Origin: an uncultured Eubacteriales bacterium
GTDB lineage: Bacteria; Bacillota; Clostridia; Oscillospirales; CAG-272
Direction of reading: 5' to 3'
Length of the DNA: 64,000 bases
Assembly: GCA_934446365.1 (NCBI GenBank)
Contig: CAKSDZ010000001.1
Coordinates: forward strand, 1 to 64,000
Position 1 is the first letter of the stretch, and each line of letters begins with the position of its first letter. Below are positions 39,769 through 48,269 of this stretch, one piece after another. The notes beneath the pieces are model-generated. The model was given only the letters and a program-made list of their open reading frames with translations, did not search any database and was not told the origin of the DNA. Position numbers and translations under genes: made by a program.

Positions 39769-40005
39769 TGCAGCTGCGGGAGCCTCCCTATGTTTGACGA
39801 CGAATCGCTGTCATACCGTCGATTCTCTCATAATCGGCAATTTGACCGACAAGTATATTGCCTTGCCACGCTATTATAGCATATTTGAGAGGAAATTGCG
39901 CCGTTTTTTTGAAATTTATTGAAATTTGTGAATAATATACAAAAAAACGGAGAAAAATTCTATAAAGTTTTCTGCATATATTTCCTGAAAAATATCGAAA
40001 AGTTC

Positions 40006-40034
40006 TTGATTTTATCGCAAAAATACGATAAAAT
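40006..40034 (+). promoter_or_regulatory. Promoter of the S10 operon
   Basis: TTGATT, 17-base spacer, TAAAAT. The 9-base arms ATTTTATCG (40009-40017) and CGATAAAAT (40026-40034) are exact complements spanning the -35 to -10 region, so the promoter contains a palindrome. The stretch from 39769 to here holds no gene. Confidence 0.6.
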
Positions 40035-40040
40035 AGAAAA

Positions 40041-40334
40041 GCTTGATGTGCGATGAAGCGGGAGGTTGCCGTGAAAACGGGGAATTTTCGCAGAGTATGT
40101 CCGATAAACGGGCGACGGTTTTGTTTCATGAACAGCTGTGTTCCGGATATTGCGCCGCGTGCGGCGTCAATCCGAAGATGGAATGCATGATGCCGGAGGA
40201 CCTCCGGCTTTTCCTTAGGGCGAGAGGAAACGCCCGGGATGGTGTTCGTGAGGAACCGAGCGGGCTGTATGGCCTTGCGGGTGCATATGGCTTCGCCGCC
40301 GACAATTCATAATAATTTAAGGAGGCAAAATCAA
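40041..40334 (+). promoter_or_regulatory. Long 5' leader of the S10 operon
   Basis: About 294 bases from the predicted start to rpsJ. An 89-codon open frame in it (40043-40312) has no SD and no recognisable protein, so I read it as untranslated RNA. It includes the hairpin at 40192-40212 and several other GC-rich stems (GCCGCGTGCGGC at 40153-40164). A long leader suggests feedback control by a ribosomal protein or attenuation; no known leader motif is recognised. Confidence 0.5.
40192..40212 (+). terminator. Terminator-like hairpin inside the S10 leader (possible attenuator)
   Basis: GCCGGA-GGACC-TCCGGC followed by TTTTCCTT, 123 bases before rpsJ. Confidence 0.45.
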
Positions 40335-40646
40335 GTGGCAGTTAGTGAAAAAATCAGAATCAGACTGAAAAGCTATGATCACACGTTGGTCGATGCGGCC
40401 GCGGAGAAGATCGTGGAAACCGCGAAAAGAAACGGTGCAACCGTGTCCGGTCCCATTCCGCTTCCCACGGAGAAGGAAATCATCACGATTCTCCGTGCTG
40501 TTCATAAATATAAGGACAGCCGCGAACAGTTTGAGTACAGAACCCACAAGAGACTGATTGATGTCATCAAACCGTCTCAAAAAGCCATCGAGGCGCTTAC
40601 ATCCCTCGAACTTCCGGCCGGCGTCGAAATCGAAATCAAACTTTAA
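40335..40646 (+). CDS. rpsJ: 30S ribosomal protein S10
   Basis: 103 residues from a GTG with AAGGAGG 9 bases upstream. Family sequence is complete: KIRIRLKSYDHTLVDAAAEK, GPIPLPTEKE, HKYKDSREQFEYRTHKRLID. S10 is a 30S head protein and also a partner of NusB/NusG in transcription. It heads the S10-spc-alpha superoperon. A 136-base gap to rplC contains the stem GTTGACC/GGTCAAC (40723-40756). Confidence 0.97.
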   Translation: MAVSEKIRIRLKSYDHTLVDAAAEKIVETAKRNGATVSGPIPLPTEKEIITILRAVHKYKDSREQFEYRTHKRLIDVIKPSQKAIEALTSLELPAGVEIEIKL

Positions 40647-40782
40647 TAATAAATAAGTAGATTTCCGGCGGGGCATGTGCGGAAATTAAAATCCTGTTTC
40701 CGTGTGTGATCCGGTTGGTCAAGTTGACCCGCCCGTGGAAGACCGCGGTGGTCAACCAATAACCTTACAAGGAGGAAAAGAA

Positions 40783-41415
40783 ATGAAAAAGGGTATCATC
40801 GGAAAGAAGATCGGTATGACACAGGTTTTCGACGAGGTCGGAAACGTCATTCCGGTAACCATCATCGAAGCCGGACCCTGTGTGGTCGCGCAGAAGAAGA
40901 CCGTCGAGAAGGACGGCTATTCCAGCGTTCAGCTCGGCTTTGAGGACATTGTTGAGAGAAAGCTCAACAAAGCGGAAAAAGGTCACTTCGCAAAAGCGGG
41001 CGTGGCCATGAAGAAGCATCTGAAAGAATTCAGACTTGACGACGCGGATTCCATGAACGTCGGCGATATCGTTGCTGCCGACACATTCGCGGCCGGCGAC
41101 AGAGTGGATGTCACGGGCATCACCAAAGGCCGCGGCTATTCCGGCGTTATCAAGAGATGGGGCTGCCACAAGCTCCGCATGACGCACGGTGTCGGACCTG
41201 TTCACCGTCAGCCCGGTTCCATGGGCGCGAACTCGACGCCGTCGAGAATCTTCAAAAACAAGAAGATGGCGGGACAGTACGGAAACGAGCAGGTAACGGT
41301 CCTCAACCTTGATGTCGTCCGCGTCGATGCCGACAAAAATCTGATCGCCGTTAAGGGCGCCGTTCCGGGCGCCAAGGGCGGTATCGTGTTCATTCGCAAC
41401 ACGGTTAAAGCGTGA
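40783..41415 (+). CDS. rplC: 50S ribosomal protein L3
   Basis: 210 residues; ATG after AAGGAGGAAAAG. Bacterial L3 marks include KKIGMTQVFDE, VTGITKGRGYSGVIKRWG and THGVGPVHRQPGSMGANSTP near the peptidyl-transferase centre. Second gene of the S10 cluster. Confidence 0.97.
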   Translation: MKKGIIGKKIGMTQVFDEVGNVIPVTIIEAGPCVVAQKKTVEKDGYSSVQLGFEDIVERKLNKAEKGHFAKAGVAMKKHLKEFRLDDADSMNVGDIVAADTFAAGDRVDVTGITKGRGYSGVIKRWGCHKLRMTHGVGPVHRQPGSMGANSTPSRIFKNKKMAGQYGNEQVTVLNLDVVRVDADKNLIAVKGAVPGAKGGIVFIRNTVKA

Positions 41416-41431
41416 GAAGGAGGAAGAAACG

Positions 41432-42055
41432 ATGCCTAACATGAAAGTTTTGGACATGACCGGCAAGGAAGTCGGAACCGTGGAACTTGCGGATTCCGTT
41501 TTTGCCGTCACAGTCAATGCGGCAGTGCTTCACGCCGCCGTCAGGGCGTACCTTCTCAATCAGAGACAGGGCACGCAGTCGACACTTACGAGAACCGAGG
41601 TTTCCGGCGGCGGCAAAAAGCCGTGGAGACAGAAAGGCACCGGCAGAGCAAGACAAGGCTCCACGCGTTCGCCTCAGTGGACGCACGGCGGCGTTGCGCT
41701 CGGACCGAAGCCGAGATTCTATCGCACGGACCTCAACAAGAAAGTAAAGAGACTCGCGATGAAGAGCGCGTTCTCGAGCAAGGTCGCGGACGATTCACTT
41801 GTAGTCGTCGATGCGATTACCGCGACCGAATTCAAAACCCGCACGATGGTGAATATGCTTTCCGCCGTCGGCGCATCCGGAAAAGCGCTTGTTGTTCTTC
41901 CTGCGAAGGATGAAAAGGTCGTCAAGAGCTTTGCCAACATCCCCGGTGTGAAGACCGCTTATATCAATACGCTGAATGTATACGACATCTTAAACTGCGA
42001 CAAGCTTGTCGTCGCGCTGGATGCCGTCAAGAAAATCGAGGAGGTGTACGCATAA
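41432..42055 (+). CDS. rplD: 50S ribosomal protein L4
   Basis: 207 residues; ATG after GAAGGAGGAAG. Sequence includes the loop QSTLTRTEVSGGGKKPWRQK and GTGRARQGSTRSPQWTHGG that lines the exit tunnel. L4 is the autogenous regulator of the S10 operon in enterobacteria; that role is not established here. Its stop overlaps the ATG of rplW. Confidence 0.97.
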   Translation: MPNMKVLDMTGKEVGTVELADSVFAVTVNAAVLHAAVRAYLLNQRQGTQSTLTRTEVSGGGKKPWRQKGTGRARQGSTRSPQWTHGGVALGPKPRFYRTDLNKKVKRLAMKSAFSSKVADDSLVVVDAITATEFKTRTMVNMLSAVGASGKALVVLPAKDEKVVKSFANIPGVKTAYINTLNVYDILNCDKLVVALDAVKKIEEVYA

Positions 42056-42348
42056 TGAAGTTTGCTCACGATATCATCGTAAGACCGATCATTACGGAAC
42101 AGAGCCTCGAGGCTACGAAGTCCAAAAGATACACCTTTGAGGTTCAGAAGGACGCGACCAAGCCCGAGATCGCACATGCGGTCGAGGAGGCCTTCGGCGT
42201 TACGGTCGCGGACGTCAACACGATCAACATGAAGAAAAAACCGAAGAGACTCGGTGTCCACTCGGGCTATACAAAGGCATGGAAAAAGGCCATTGTCACG
42301 CTCAAAGCGGATTCAAAATCCATTGAGTTCTTCGACGGCATGATTTGA
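42055..42348 (+). CDS. rplW: 50S ribosomal protein L23
   Basis: 97 residues in a TAATG overlap with rplD. Typical IIVRPIITEQSLE start and KKPKRLGVHSGYTKAWKKAI loop. L23 sits at the exit of the tunnel and is a docking site for trigger factor and SRP. Confidence 0.97.
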   Translation: MKFAHDIIVRPIITEQSLEATKSKRYTFEVQKDATKPEIAHAVEEAFGVTVADVNTINMKKKPKRLGVHSGYTKAWKKAIVTLKADSKSIEFFDGMI

Positions 42349-42366
42349 TAAGGAGGAGGAAAGAGA

Positions 42367-43200
42367 ATGGCTACGATCAAGTATAAACCTACGACTCCTG
42401 CAAGACGCAATATGTCGGTGCCGGATTTCGCGGAAATCACGAAGTTCTCCCCCGAAAAGAGTCTTGTTGAGATCAAGAAAAAGCATGCCGGCAGAAACAG
42501 CTACGGCAGAATCACCGTTCGTCACAAGGGCGGCGGCAACAAACAGAAATACAGAATCATCGATTTCAAGCGCGCTTATACGGACGAGGCCGCGACGGTT
42601 ATCGGTATCGAATACGATCCGAACAGAACCGCTTATATCGCGCTTCTCCAGTATGAGAACGGAACGAAGAAATACATCATCGCTCCGGTGGGACTCAAAG
42701 ATGGCGACAAGGTGTATTCCGGTGCGCAGGCTGATATCAAGCCCGGCAACACGCTTCCGATCGCGAATATCCCGGTCGGTACATTCATCTACAACGTCGA
42801 GCTGTATCCCGGCAAGGGCGGTCAGCTTGTCCGCTCGGCGGGTTCCGCAGCTCAGCTGATGGCGAAGGAAAACGGAATGGCTCAGGTCAGACTTCCTTCC
42901 GGCGAGGTTCGTCTCATCCGTCTCGACTGCCGCGCGCAGATCGGTCAGGTTTCCAACATCGATCATGAGAACGTCAAGATCGGCAAGGCGGGCAAGACGC
43001 GCCACCGCGGCATCCGTCCGACGGTCCGCGGTTCCGTTATGAACCCCTGCGATCACCCGCACGGCGGCGGTGAAGGCCGTTCCCCGATCGGTCGTCCTTC
43101 TCCTGTAACCCCGTGGGGCAAGCCCACCAACGGTTATAAGACGAGAAACAAGAAGTCGAGAACCGAGCAGTTCATCGTAAAACACAGAAACGGTAAATAA
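42367..43200 (+). CDS. rplB: 50S ribosomal protein L2
   Basis: 277 residues; ATG after AAGGAGGAGG. Conserved blocks are GRNSYGRITVRHKGGGNKQK, the peptidyl-transferase-proximal RPTVRGSVMNPCDHPHGGGE and PVTPWGKPTNGYKTRNKKS. Confidence 0.98.
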   Translation: MATIKYKPTTPARRNMSVPDFAEITKFSPEKSLVEIKKKHAGRNSYGRITVRHKGGGNKQKYRIIDFKRAYTDEAATVIGIEYDPNRTAYIALLQYENGTKKYIIAPVGLKDGDKVYSGAQADIKPGNTLPIANIPVGTFIYNVELYPGKGGQLVRSAGSAAQLMAKENGMAQVRLPSGEVRLIRLDCRAQIGQVSNIDHENVKIGKAGKTRHRGIRPTVRGSVMNPCDHPHGGGEGRSPIGRPSPVTPWGKPTNGYKTRNKKSRTEQFIVKHRNGK

Positions 43201-43215
43201 GGAGGAGGCATTGAA

Positions 43216-43497
43216 ATGAGCAGAAGCCTTAAAAAAGGACCTTTCGTCGAGGAAAAGCTCTATTCCAGAGTTTGCGCCATGAACGAAAAGGGCGAGAAAA
43301 AGGTATTAAAGACATGGTCTCGTGCTTCCGTGATATTCCCCGAATTTGTCGGACATACGATTGCGGTTCACGACGGCAGAAAGCATGTTCCGGTCTATGT
43401 GACCGAGGATATGGTCGGCCACAGACTCGGTGAGTTTGCGCCCACGAGAACATTTAAGGGCCATGCGGGTTCTAAAACATCAAACAACGGTAAATAA
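43216..43497 (+). CDS. rpsS: 30S ribosomal protein S19
   Basis: 93 residues; ATG after AAGGAGGAGG. Begins SRSLKKGPFVEEKL and holds VGHRLGEFAPTRTFKGH, the 16S-head binding segment. Confidence 0.97.
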   Translation: MSRSLKKGPFVEEKLYSRVCAMNEKGEKKVLKTWSRASVIFPEFVGHTIAVHDGRKHVPVYVTEDMVGHRLGEFAPTRTFKGHAGSKTSNNGK

Positions 43498-43529
43498 TCT
43501 CGCACCAAAGCGAAGGGAGGCAAAATCAA

Positions 43530-43871
43530 ATGGAATCAAGAGCATATCTCAAATATGCCAGAATATCCCCGCGCAAAGTACAGATTGTGCTTGACCTCAT
43601 CAGAGGTAAGGATGCGGGAGAAGCAATGGCAATTCTTAAAAACACTCCTAAATCTGCGAGTGAATACCTCATTAAGCTGTTGAAGAGTGCGATTGCAAAT
43701 GCAGAGCACAATTTCAGCATGGATGTAAGCAGACTTTACGTTTCCGAATGCTTCGTCTGCCCGGGGCCGACGCTGAAAAGAATCATGCCCCGCGCCAAGG
43801 GAAGCGCGGACAGAATCCTTAAGAGAACCAGTCATGTGACGATCGCTCTTAAGGAAAGAGAAGAAGCTTGA
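43530..43871 (+). CDS. rplV: 50S ribosomal protein L22
   Basis: 113 residues; ATG after AAGGGAGGC. Contains YARISPRKVQIVLDLIRGK and the long hairpin GPTLKRIMPRAKGSADRILK that reaches the exit tunnel and can carry macrolide-resistance changes in other species. Confidence 0.97.
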   Translation: MESRAYLKYARISPRKVQIVLDLIRGKDAGEAMAILKNTPKSASEYLIKLLKSAIANAEHNFSMDVSRLYVSECFVCPGPTLKRIMPRAKGSADRILKRTSHVTIALKEREEA

Positions 43872-43887
43872 AAAGGAGGTAGGAAGA

Positions 43888-44706
43888 ATGGGTCAGAAGG
43901 TTAATCCGCACGGTCTGCGTGTCGGTGTTATCAAGGATTGGGATTCAAGATGGTTCGCCAAAGACGAGGACTTCGGCGATACGCTTGTCTCCGACTATAA
44001 GATCAGAAAATATCTCAAAGAGAAACTGAAGACCGCAGGCGTTCCGAAGGTCGAAATCGAACGCACAGGCGCCGGCGTCAAGGTTCTCATCCACTGCGCA
44101 AAGCCCGGTATCGTCATCGGACGCGGCGGCTCGGAGATCGAAAAGCTCCGTGCTTCGCTTGAAAAAATGACCGGCAAATCCGTCAGCGTAAATGTTGTCG
44201 AGATCAAAAGCCCGGATCTGAACGCGCAGCTTGTTGCAGAGGCGATTTCGGAGCAGCTCGAGAAGAGAGTTGCGTTCCGCCGCGCGATGAAGCAGGCGAT
44301 CGGCAGAACCATGCGCATGGGCGCGAAGGGAATCAAGATTTCCGTTTCCGGACGTCTCGGCGGCGCCGAGATTGCGAGAAGCGAGCACTATCATGAGGGA
44401 ACCATCCCGCTTCAAACGCTCAGAGCCGATATCGATTACGGCTTTTGGGAAGCCAATACCACTTACGGCAAAATCGGCGTAAAGGTTTGGATTTACAAGG
44501 GTGAGGTCCTTTCCGGAAGAGCCGGCGCTACGGTTCAGACAGAAGCTCCCGCGGAAAGACGCGAGAGAAGAAACGACAGAAACAGAGGGGATCGCCGCGG
44601 CGGAAACAACAGAAATTTCGGCGGCAGCGGAAGACAGGCAAATACCGGCGCTTCCAGGGGTCCCAGAGAAGGAGGCAGAAGAAATGTTGTTGCCAAAGAG
44701 AGTTAA
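43888..44706 (+). CDS. rpsC: 30S ribosomal protein S3 with Arg/Gly-rich C-terminal extension
   Basis: 272 residues; ATG after AAAGGAGGTAGG. The KH domain (VLIHCAKPGIVIGRGGSEIE) and the C-terminal domain (IKISVSGRLGGAEIARSEHY) are normal. Residues from about 219 on are an extra tail rich in Arg, Gly and Asn (RRERRNDRNRGDRRGGNNRN) that is longer than in most S3 proteins. The final 23 bases of the gene overlap rplP, and the SD of rplP lies inside the tail-coding region. The tail may bind RNA. Confidence 0.96.
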   Translation: MGQKVNPHGLRVGVIKDWDSRWFAKDEDFGDTLVSDYKIRKYLKEKLKTAGVPKVEIERTGAGVKVLIHCAKPGIVIGRGGSEIEKLRASLEKMTGKSVSVNVVEIKSPDLNAQLVAEAISEQLEKRVAFRRAMKQAIGRTMRMGAKGIKISVSGRLGGAEIARSEHYHEGTIPLQTLRADIDYGFWEANTTYGKIGVKVWIYKGEVLSGRAGATVQTEAPAERRERRNDRNRGDRRGGNNRNFGGSGRQANTGASRGPREGGRRNVVAKES

Positions 44707-45106
44707 ATACAGACGTGTTCAGCGCGGCCGCCTGAAAGGCAAGGCTACCCGCGGCAACACCGTTACCTATGGCTCCTACGGTCTGGCGGCGCTTGAACCG
44801 GCCTGGATCACGAGCAATCAGATTGAAGCTGCCCGTATCGCTATGACACGTTACATCAAGCGTGGCGGTCAGGTTTGGATCAAAATTTTTCCCGACAAGC
44901 CGATCACCGAGAAGCCGGCTGAAACCCGAATGGGTTCCGGTAAAGGCTCTCCCGAATACTGGGTGGCGGTCGTAAAGCCGGGAAGAGTTATGTTTGAGAT
45001 GGACGGCGTTTCCGAAGAGGTCGCCAAAGAGGCTATGCGTCTTGCGTCGCACAAGCTCCCGATCAAATGTAAATTCGTGAAAAAAGAAGAAGCAGGGGAG
45101 GAATAA
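44684..45106 (+). CDS. rplP: 50S ribosomal protein L16
   Basis: 140 residues; ATG after GAAGGAGGCAG, inside the end of rpsC. LPKRVKYRRVQRGRLKGKA, GGQVWIKIFPDKPITEKPAE and GSGKGSPEYWVAVVKPGR are L16 blocks that contact 23S helices near the A site. Confidence 0.97.
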   Translation: MLLPKRVKYRRVQRGRLKGKATRGNTVTYGSYGLAALEPAWITSNQIEAARIAMTRYIKRGGQVWIKIFPDKPITEKPAETRMGSGKGSPEYWVAVVKPGRVMFEMDGVSEEVAKEAMRLASHKLPIKCKFVKKEEAGEE

Positions 45107-45110
45107 ACCA

Positions 45111-45302
45111 GTGAAAGCTACAGAACTGAGAAACATGACTTCCGCTGAACTCACCTCAAAGCTCAAAGAACTGAAAAGCGACCTTTTCAAGCTTCGCTTC
45201 CAGAATGAGATCAATCAGCTCGACAATCCCCACAAAATCTCCGATGTCAAACGCGATATCGCGAGAGTGATGACGGTCCTTCGCGAGAAGGATGCGGAAT
45301 AA
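45111..45302 (+). CDS. rpmC: 50S ribosomal protein L29
   Basis: 63 residues from GTG with GGGGAGG upstream, 4 bases after the rplP stop. The protein is two helices: ELRNMTSAELTSKLKELKSD and KISDVKRDIARVMTVLREK. Confidence 0.95.
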   Translation: MKATELRNMTSAELTSKLKELKSDLFKLRFQNEINQLDNPHKISDVKRDIARVMTVLREKDAE

Positions 45303-45324
45303 GCCATAGAGAGGAGAGAATGTC

Positions 45325-45591
45325 ATGAGTGAAGTTGTAGAAAGAAATCTCAGAAAAACGAGAGTCGGCAGGGTCGTGAGCGATAAGATGGACAAAACCA
45401 TCGTCGTTGCGATCGAGGATAATGTGAAGCATCCGGTCTATGGCAAGGTCATCAAAAGAACGGTAAAATTCAAGGCGCACGACGAGAACAACGAGTGCGG
45501 CATCGGCGACAAGGTCATGATCATGGAGACAAGACCTCTTTCCAAGGATAAGAGATGGCGTCTTGTCGAAATCATCGAAAAGGCAAAATAA
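45325..45591 (+). CDS. rpsQ: 30S ribosomal protein S17
   Basis: 88 residues; ATG after GAGAGGAGAG. OB-fold with RKTRVGRVVSDKMDKTIVVA, VKHPVYGKVIKRTVKFKAHD and MIMETRPLSKDKRWRLVEI. Confidence 0.97.
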   Translation: MSEVVERNLRKTRVGRVVSDKMDKTIVVAIEDNVKHPVYGKVIKRTVKFKAHDENNECGIGDKVMIMETRPLSKDKRWRLVEIIEKAK

Positions 45592-45661
45592 AATTCATAG
45601 TGCAAGGTTAGAGCGAAATATCGCAACCTGTGAGATGTGAATACCAAAGGAGGAAAGCACA

Positions 45662-46030
45662 ATGATACAGCAACAATCATTGATGAAAGTCGCCGACAAC
45701 ACCGGCGCGAAAGAGCTTATGTGCATCAGAGTGCTCGGCGGTACCGGAAGAAGATACGGTAATATCGGTGATGTCGTGGTCGCCTGCGTCAAGAAAGCGG
45801 CTCCCGGCGGAACCGTGAAAAAAGGCGAGGTCGTCAAGGCTGTTATCGTCCGTTCTGTCAAGGGTATCAAGAGAGCAGACGGCTCGTATCTCAAATTCGA
45901 CGAGAATGCCGCCGTCATCATCAAGGAAGATAAAACGCCGAGAGGCACCCGTATCTTTGGGCCTGTGGCAAGAGAGCTGCGCGAAAAGGATTACATCAAG
46001 ATCCTGTCGCTGGCTCCGGAAGTACTGTAA
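45662..46030 (+). CDS. rplN: 50S ribosomal protein L14
   Basis: 122 residues; ATG after AAAGGAGGAAAG. Conserved MIQQQSLMKVADNTGAKELM and RGTRIFGPVARELREKDYIK. The 70-base gap before it contains no clear signal beyond the SD. Confidence 0.97.
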   Translation: MIQQQSLMKVADNTGAKELMCIRVLGGTGRRYGNIGDVVVACVKKAAPGGTVKKGEVVKAVIVRSVKGIKRADGSYLKFDENAAVIIKEDKTPRGTRIFGPVARELREKDYIKILSLAPEVL

Positions 46031-46044
46031 TGGAGGAATCGAAA

Positions 46045-46359
46045 ATGAATAAGGTTCATGTAAGAAGAGATGATACCGTTATCGTAATTTCCGGCGACGA
46101 CAAGGGCGCGAAGGGAAAGGTCATCGCGGTATCACCCGACGAACACAAGGTCATCGTCGAGGGCGTCAACGTCCAGACGAAGCATATGAAGCCCAGAAAG
46201 CAGGGCGAAGCGGGAGGCGTCATCAAGGTAGAAGGCGCTATGCACGCCGATAAGGTGGCTCTTTACTGCTCGAACTGCAAGGCTGGACGCCGTTCCAAAA
46301 TCAAGGTCGAGAACGGCAAAAAGATCCGCGTTTGCGCAAAATGCGGACAGAAGATTTAA
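46045..46359 (+). CDS. rplX: 50S ribosomal protein L24
   Basis: 104 residues. The ATG at 46045 is used because TGGAGGA is upstream of it; the earlier ATG in the same frame overlaps that SD. KOW motif VIVISGDDKGAKGKVIAVSP, and the C-terminal CSNC/CAKCG pair is typical of clostridial L24. Confidence 0.95.
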   Translation: MNKVHVRRDDTVIVISGDDKGAKGKVIAVSPDEHKVIVEGVNVQTKHMKPRKQGEAGGVIKVEGAMHADKVALYCSNCKAGRRSKIKVENGKKIRVCAKCGQKI

Positions 46360-46376
46360 TGCGGAGGTAACGGAAA

Positions 46377-46916
46377 ATGGCAAGACTTAAAGATTATTAC
46401 AGATCAGAAGTCGCTCCCGCATTGATGAAGAAATTTTCCTATAAGAGCCCGATGCAGATCCCGCGTTTCGACAAAATCGTCATCAACGTGGGTGCGGGCG
46501 ATGCGAAGGACAATGCAAAAGCGATAGACAATATCATCGAGGAGATCACGGCGATCACCGGACAGAAAGCGGTTCCGACCTATGCGAGAAAATCGGTCGC
46601 GAACTTCAAGGTCAGACAGGGCATGAAAATCGGCGTCAAGGTGACGCTGCGCGGCGACAGAATGTTTGAATTTATGGACAGACTGTTCAATCTCGCGCTG
46701 CCCCGTGTACGTGACTTCAAGGGAATCAATCCCAATGCCTTCGACGGCCGCGGCAACTATTCGCTCGGCATCAAGGAACAGCTGATATTCCCGGAAATCG
46801 AGTACGACAAGGTCGAGAAAATCAGAGGCATGGACATCGCCTTTGTGACGACGGCGTCTACCGATGAAGAAGCAAAAGAGCTGCTCGAGCTGATGGGCGC
46901 TCCGTTTGCGAAATAA
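46377..46916 (+). CDS. rplE: 50S ribosomal protein L5
   Basis: 179 residues; ATG after GCGGAGGTAACGG. Blocks include NPNAFDGRGNYSLGIKEQLI and KIRGMDIAFVTTASTDEEAK. L5 binds 5S rRNA. Confidence 0.97.
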   Translation: MARLKDYYRSEVAPALMKKFSYKSPMQIPRFDKIVINVGAGDAKDNAKAIDNIIEEITAITGQKAVPTYARKSVANFKVRQGMKIGVKVTLRGDRMFEFMDRLFNLALPRVRDFKGINPNAFDGRGNYSLGIKEQLIFPEIEYDKVEKIRGMDIAFVTTASTDEEAKELLELMGAPFAK

Positions 46917-46933
46917 TTTAGGAGGTAAGAAGA

Positions 46934-47119
46934 ATGGCAAAAACTTCAATGAAGGTCAAACAGCAGAGACCGCAGAAGTATTCCACAAGAGAATATAACC
47001 GCTGCAAGATCTGCGGAAGACCGCACGGTTATCTCCGCAAATTCGGCATTTGCCGTATCTGTTTCCGCGAGCTTGCTTACAAGGGACAGATTCCCGGCGT
47101 AAAGAAAGCCAGCTGGTAA
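46934..47119 (+). CDS. rpsZ: 30S ribosomal protein S14, zinc-binding type Z
   Basis: 61 residues; ATG after TTAGGAGGTAAG. CKICGRPHGYLRKFGICRIC is the zinc-binding (C+) motif; the short length is that of the type Z form. Confidence 0.96.
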   Translation: MAKTSMKVKQQRPQKYSTREYNRCKICGRPHGYLRKFGICRICFRELAYKGQIPGVKKASW

Positions 47120-47295
47120 GCTTACGGGAGAGCACAACGCTCTCATCCGAAGAAAAATGCTCCGATCTTGTCGAAAGGAAAGCGATATGCTTTAACCATC
47201 GGCTCGCCGCCGGCGGGTGCCGGCAGCAAGGATTCGGCGAAGGGAGGTTTTCTCCCAAAACCAAGAAAACACTTGCATAAAAGGAGGATATAACA

Positions 47296-47694
47296 ATGCA
47301 AATTTCAGACGTAATTGCAGATATGCTGACACGTATCAGAAACGCGAACAGCGCCAAGCATGAAACCGTTGACATTCCCGCTTCCGGTATGAAGAAATCG
47401 ATTGCCGATATTCTCAAAGAGGAAGGCTATATTGCCAGCTATCAGATTATTGAAGACGGCAAACAGGGTGTCATCCGTATCACGCTCAAATACGGACGCG
47501 GCAAACAGAAGGTCATTCAGGGACTTCGCAGAGTATCCAAGCCCGGACTTCGCATTTACTCCAACTGTGAGGATATGCCGAAGGTCATGAACGGACTCGG
47601 AATCGCGATCGTATCCACATCAAAGGGCGTTATGACCGATAAAAAGGCTCGTGAGCTCCATGTGGGCGGCGAAGTTCTCGCCTTTGTATGGTAA
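47296..47694 (+). CDS. rpsH: 30S ribosomal protein S8
   Basis: 132 residues; ATG after AAAGGAGGATA. Core motif KGVMTDKKARELHVGGEVLA and an N-terminal DVIADMLTRIRNANSAKHET. The 176-base gap before it has stems such as GAGAGC-ACAAC-GCTCTC and GGGAG-GTTTT-CTCCC; a leader role for it cannot be shown here. Confidence 0.97.
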   Translation: MQISDVIADMLTRIRNANSAKHETVDIPASGMKKSIADILKEEGYIASYQIIEDGKQGVIRITLKYGRGKQKVIQGLRRVSKPGLRIYSNCEDMPKVMNGLGIAIVSTSKGVMTDKKARELHVGGEVLAFVW

Positions 47695-47711
47695 TGGGGA
47701 GGTAAACGGAC

Positions 47712-48251
47712 ATGTCAAGAATTGGAAGAAAAGAAATTGCCGTTCCCGCCGGCGTTACCGTTACAGTGGATGACAGCAATGTCGTCACGGTCAAAGGACC
47801 GAAGGGAACTCTCAGCACACAGATTCATAAAAACATCGGCGTCGCCGTCGACGGTGCGGTAATTCATGTGACCCGTCCCGATGACGAACGCGAGAACAGA
47901 TCGCTTCACGGTCTTTCCAGAACGCTCGTCGCCAATATGGTGGAGGGTGTTACGAACGGCTATTCCAAGACGCTCGAAATCGTCGGTGTCGGTTATAAGG
48001 CGGCCAAGTCCGGCAAGACGCTGACGCTCAACCTCGGTCATTCCCATCCGATCCTGTTCGAGGAAAAGGACGGCATCACGTTTGACGTTCCGAACTCCAC
48101 GACGGTTGTCGTAAACGGAATCGACAAGCAGACCGTAGGACAGATCGCCGCGCAGATCCGTGAGAAGAGACCGCCTGAGCCGTATCTCGGCAAGGGTGTC
48201 AAATATGCAGGCGAGCACATTCGCCGTAAAGCCGGAAAAACCGGTAAATAA
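47712..48251 (+). CDS. rplF: 50S ribosomal protein L6
   Basis: 179 residues; ATG after GGGGAGGTAAAC. SRIGRKEIAVPAGVTVTVDD start and RPPEPYLGKGVKYAGEHIRR end are L6 marks. Confidence 0.97.
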   Translation: MSRIGRKEIAVPAGVTVTVDDSNVVTVKGPKGTLSTQIHKNIGVAVDGAVIHVTRPDDERENRSLHGLSRTLVANMVEGVTNGYSKTLEIVGVGYKAAKSGKTLTLNLGHSHPILFEEKDGITFDVPNSTTVVVNGIDKQTVGQIAAQIREKRPPEPYLGKGVKYAGEHIRRKAGKTGK

Positions 48252-48269
48252 AGAAGGGAGTGGATCACA

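Noticed and set aside
40043..40312. 89-codon frame in the S10 leader as a gene
   Set aside because: No SD, no similarity by eye, and it covers GC-rich hairpins; untranslated leader is simpler.
47120..47295. Possible small gene between rpsZ and rpsH
   Set aside because: Only a basic shadow frame without SD; the gap shows hairpins instead.
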